Part shown: piece by piece, positions 61,647-64,000 of the stretch
Position numbering within the stretch: the stretch's first letter is position 1
How the letters are laid out: each line of letters starts with the position of its first letter
DNA from: Glomus cerebriforme
Taxonomy: Eukaryota > Glomeromycota > Glomeromycetes > Glomerales > Glomeraceae
Assembly: GCA_003550305.1 (NCBI GenBank)
Contig: QKYT01000121.1
Span: 8,158-72,157, forward strand
Direction of reading: 5' to 3'
Length of the DNA: 64,000 bases
Made by a program: the position numbers and the translations under genes
The notes under the pieces: model-generated
The model's database searches: none
What the model was told of the DNA's origin: nothing
Seen by the model: only the letters and a program-made list of their open reading frames with translations

Positions 61647-62430
61647 ATGTATTTTTATTGTAGGCAAATGAGTAAAGAATTTTTCAAATCATTTATACAA
61701 GTAAAGAGCACAACTAATGCAATGAAAAACTGGATTAATAAGCTTAAAGAGTTCCAAAGGGATCGATTTTCAGAAGAAAAAATTGAATATATGGATTTAA
61801 TGCAAGAACATGATAAACAATTGGCAACCTACATTACAGAAATGAAACAAAGCAATGGGCAGCAATATTCTACAAATTCCATTCATTTTGCGATTAACGC
61901 TTTACATTATCATCTTGCCAAACTGGTTTACGGTAAATATCTATAATCAGGCAATCTGGGAAGTTATTAATGGAAACTTCCTGATTTTGGACTTAATGAC
62001 GCAAAGGGTGCCGATGCCCCTAACTATAAATGAAGTTTCAGTCATTCTTAATCACAAAATATTAGATTCTACAATGGGAAAGCAGACGAAATTATTATAC
62101 CTTAAATGAAATATGTCAATATTATAATAAGTACCAAAAAAATGCTGATTCCGAATTCTATTCACAGGAAATGGGAGATGATGAGGCGAAGCTCATATTA
62201 ATTTTATATACAGTAGATGATCTAAGCATTTTCATCAAGTATGATTTAAGAGGTCTCATATTGGCCAGAATCGTCTTAAATCACTTATAAGAACCATTTG
62301 TATTAATGTGGGTCTCAATATCAATAGCGGAAAAATTGTTCCGCATACTGATAGAAACACAATGGTACAAGCTTTAGATCAACTAACGATTTCTCAAGAT
62401 CAATTAACAAAAATTATTTTAAGTGGCATA
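61647..62430 (+). pseudogene. Decayed Crypton-type tyrosine recombinase (DUF3504-like)
   Basis: The first frame (61647-61946) has a DNA-binding helical part (FFKSFIQVKSTTNAMKNWIN, then STNSIHFAINALHYHLAKL), typical of the N-terminal domain of Crypton-like and QRICH/ZMYM-like recombinases. It shifts frame at about 61920 into WEVINGNFLILDLM...PMPLTINEVSVILNH. After a gap with stops, 62270-62430 reads SLIRTICINVGLNI and IVPHTDRNTMVQALDQL, which corresponds to the HxxR region (here HTDRN). Frameshifts, stops and loss of the middle mean it is inactive. Confidence 0.6.
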
Positions 62431-63832
62431 TAATTCATATAATTTAATCTGTATAATTAATCATTAATCATTACTTACAACTTGTGTTAAATAATAAAAG
62501 ATTTTAATAATATTATAAGTATGTTATACTAGATACAATGTGTGAAATATTGGTACAGCATGTACAAGATGGTCCTATAGAGCCGTTTAATAATATATTT
62601 TCCGTTCTAGCCCTCTTACTATCCGGAGAGTCAACTGTTAACTTCCACCCTATCCTTTAACAAACCTACAATTATCCCCATAATCCCCTTCACTCACCAC
62701 TTAATGATGTTTTGTATCGTTTACTGGAATATCCTCAGTTAGTGTGATATGATAGTCGGCTTTTGAAAAATCCTTTCCGGTGTATACACGAGGAAGTACC
62801 AGTCTGTGGCTAGTATAGAAAAAGTTAGTGACATCTTTCCACTCCTGACTTATCATGTGTCACAGACTCAGTACAGTTTTTGTTTATCGATGAGCAGTTG
62901 TGACTTTGCTCTTAAAAATAAAGCCCACAATCATATACTGTGTCATATCATATAATAATCATGGGAGTGAATAACTTAATCTGGACGGGTCAAGGCTAAA
63001 ATAATCGAGTGCTGATTTTCTAGCGTATTTATTGTATTTATTGTTGCGCCACTAATAGCGCAGCATATGCCGGCGCGTTAAAGATCCTCATTAAGCAACA
63101 CCTTTGGCCAGTATTGTATTCAAAAAAGGGGATGATGGTCTTTTGAACTAAGCTTCATGTTGTCTAAATTTTTTTTTTAAAAAAAATATTTTTATCAAAA
63201 TTAATAAAATCTGCGCTCAGCCACTCAAGATAGTTATTATAAAAATTCGCATTAAAAAATATTGTTGATTTGTTTGATTTGTTTGTTATAATGGTTGTGA
63301 AAAAATATTTTAAAATTATGAAATGAATTTTTTATAAAAAAAAGAATTGTGATAAAGACATAGGTCGATCACATCACATTTTGATAAAAGTAAGGTCACC
63401 CTTTTATTGCAAAATTTTCGACCAGCTATTAAATAGAATACACATGAAAATGATTGATTTTAATTTCAGGAAAGTTATTTATAAAATAAGAAAAGTAGGA
63501 AGAATTTAGCTAACTGTGTAAAAGAATTTAACCTAAAAGAGTTTCTTGCAATATTCAATCGCTATATTAATTTCCTTGAACCCGCTCTCATCACAACAAA
63601 TGCCGAAGTTTTAACTACCAGCGATTAAAACAATTCAATACAAGATCAAAGCTACATTCCTCCTATAAATGAAGGTAATGTAGCTAAAGATCTTGAATGA
63701 ATTGTATTCCATATAATAACTGTCTAAAAATAGAATATGAAATTAGAATAAACCTTCAAAAAATAAAATAAAATAAAATCATAATTATTTTTTAACATAC
63801 CGGCAATTACATTAACTTTTTGTATTCCACAG
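62431..63832. other. Intergenic region
   Basis: Higher GC than most of the window between 62560 and 63120. I looked for RNA genes in this stretch (GCGCCACTAATAGCGC near 63048 folds into a short hairpin) and found none I can support. AATAAAATAAAATAAAAT near 63760 is low complexity. Confidence 0.35.
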
Positions 63833-64000
63833 CTAGCTCATCATAGATATTTGAATGGTAGCTGAAGGCATTGAGTAACAATTGAATGTCAATGAACTAT
63901 CAACAGACAATGCCTTAGCTAGTAAGAGCTCTAGAGATTTTTTCTCTTTTTCGCTCATTAACCCATCAATTTGAGTTTTCCACGAATGGAAAAATGTGAA
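63833..64000 (-). pseudogene. Partial ORF, possibly hAT transposase fragment
   Basis: Minus-strand frame open from the window edge to a TAG at 63833 (55 codons). It contains SWKTQIDGLMSEKEKKSLELLLAKAL followed by SVDSSLTF (given in two parts), resembling the segment LxxxLAKAFYVxGxPF of hAT-like transposases in this lineage. The edge cuts it, so the assignment is weak. Confidence 0.3.

Overview
The window is eukaryotic and very AT-rich. It has short GT-AG introns (about 60-200 nt), long homopolymer runs and dense small transposons. The protein families point to an arbuscular mycorrhizal fungus of the Rhizophagus (Glomeromycotina) type: BTB-BACK-TLDc proteins, a kinase-like protein with the Glomeromycotina zinc-ribbon header, a Crinkler effector, an F-box protein, and a UCH37 deubiquitinase. 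This is an inference from families and base composition; no database search was possible.

Layout. 1-4.6 kb: repeats, a short ORF, and a 17-exon meiotic kleisin (REC8-like) that I assembled by keeping reading phase through all exons. 5.0-7.7 kb (minus): a three-exon Crinkler with ubiquitin-like header, P-loop NTPase and nuclease-like tail. 9.1-10.4 kb (minus): a kinase-like protein lacking the catalytic Asp and the DFG Asp. 11-15.6 kb: a TA-flanked MITE, a decayed duplicate of a BTB exon, then a BTB-BACK-TLDc gene whose 3' end is a chain of repeated phase-2 micro-exons leading to a hydrophobic tail. 18.3-19.9 kb: an F-box protein. 20.9-24 kb: repeats and a MITE. 24.7-26.4 kb: a second BTB-BACK-TLDc gene with a hydrophobic tail. 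27-36.2 kb: a transposon graveyard (two TA-flanked elements, nested MITEs, a decayed Tc1-like element, a TLDc pseudogene interrupted by a MITE). 36.5-38.4 kb (minus): UCH37/UCHL5-like deubiquitinase. 42.7-43.4 kb (minus): an unusual H2A. 44.7-45.2 kb: a frameshifted unknown gene. 47.3-48.6 kb (minus): an Aurora-like protein kinase. 50.6-51.6 kb (minus): a secreted Cys-rich protein. 54-64 kb: repeats, a sequencing gap (58011-58881), a decayed Crypton-type recombinase and a possible hAT fragment.

The genes do not form one pathway. They are single eukaryotic genes in a repeat-rich landscape: housekeeping (UCH37, H2A, kinase), meiotic (REC8), and lineage-expanded families (BTB-TLDc, kinase-like, F-box, Crinkler, secreted protein). 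The most distinctive structures are the exon-repeat tail of the first BTB-TLDc gene, a MITE family with 10-bp target duplications (four copies), and a pseudogene in which the pre-insertion site of a TA element can be read by comparison with its intact relative.
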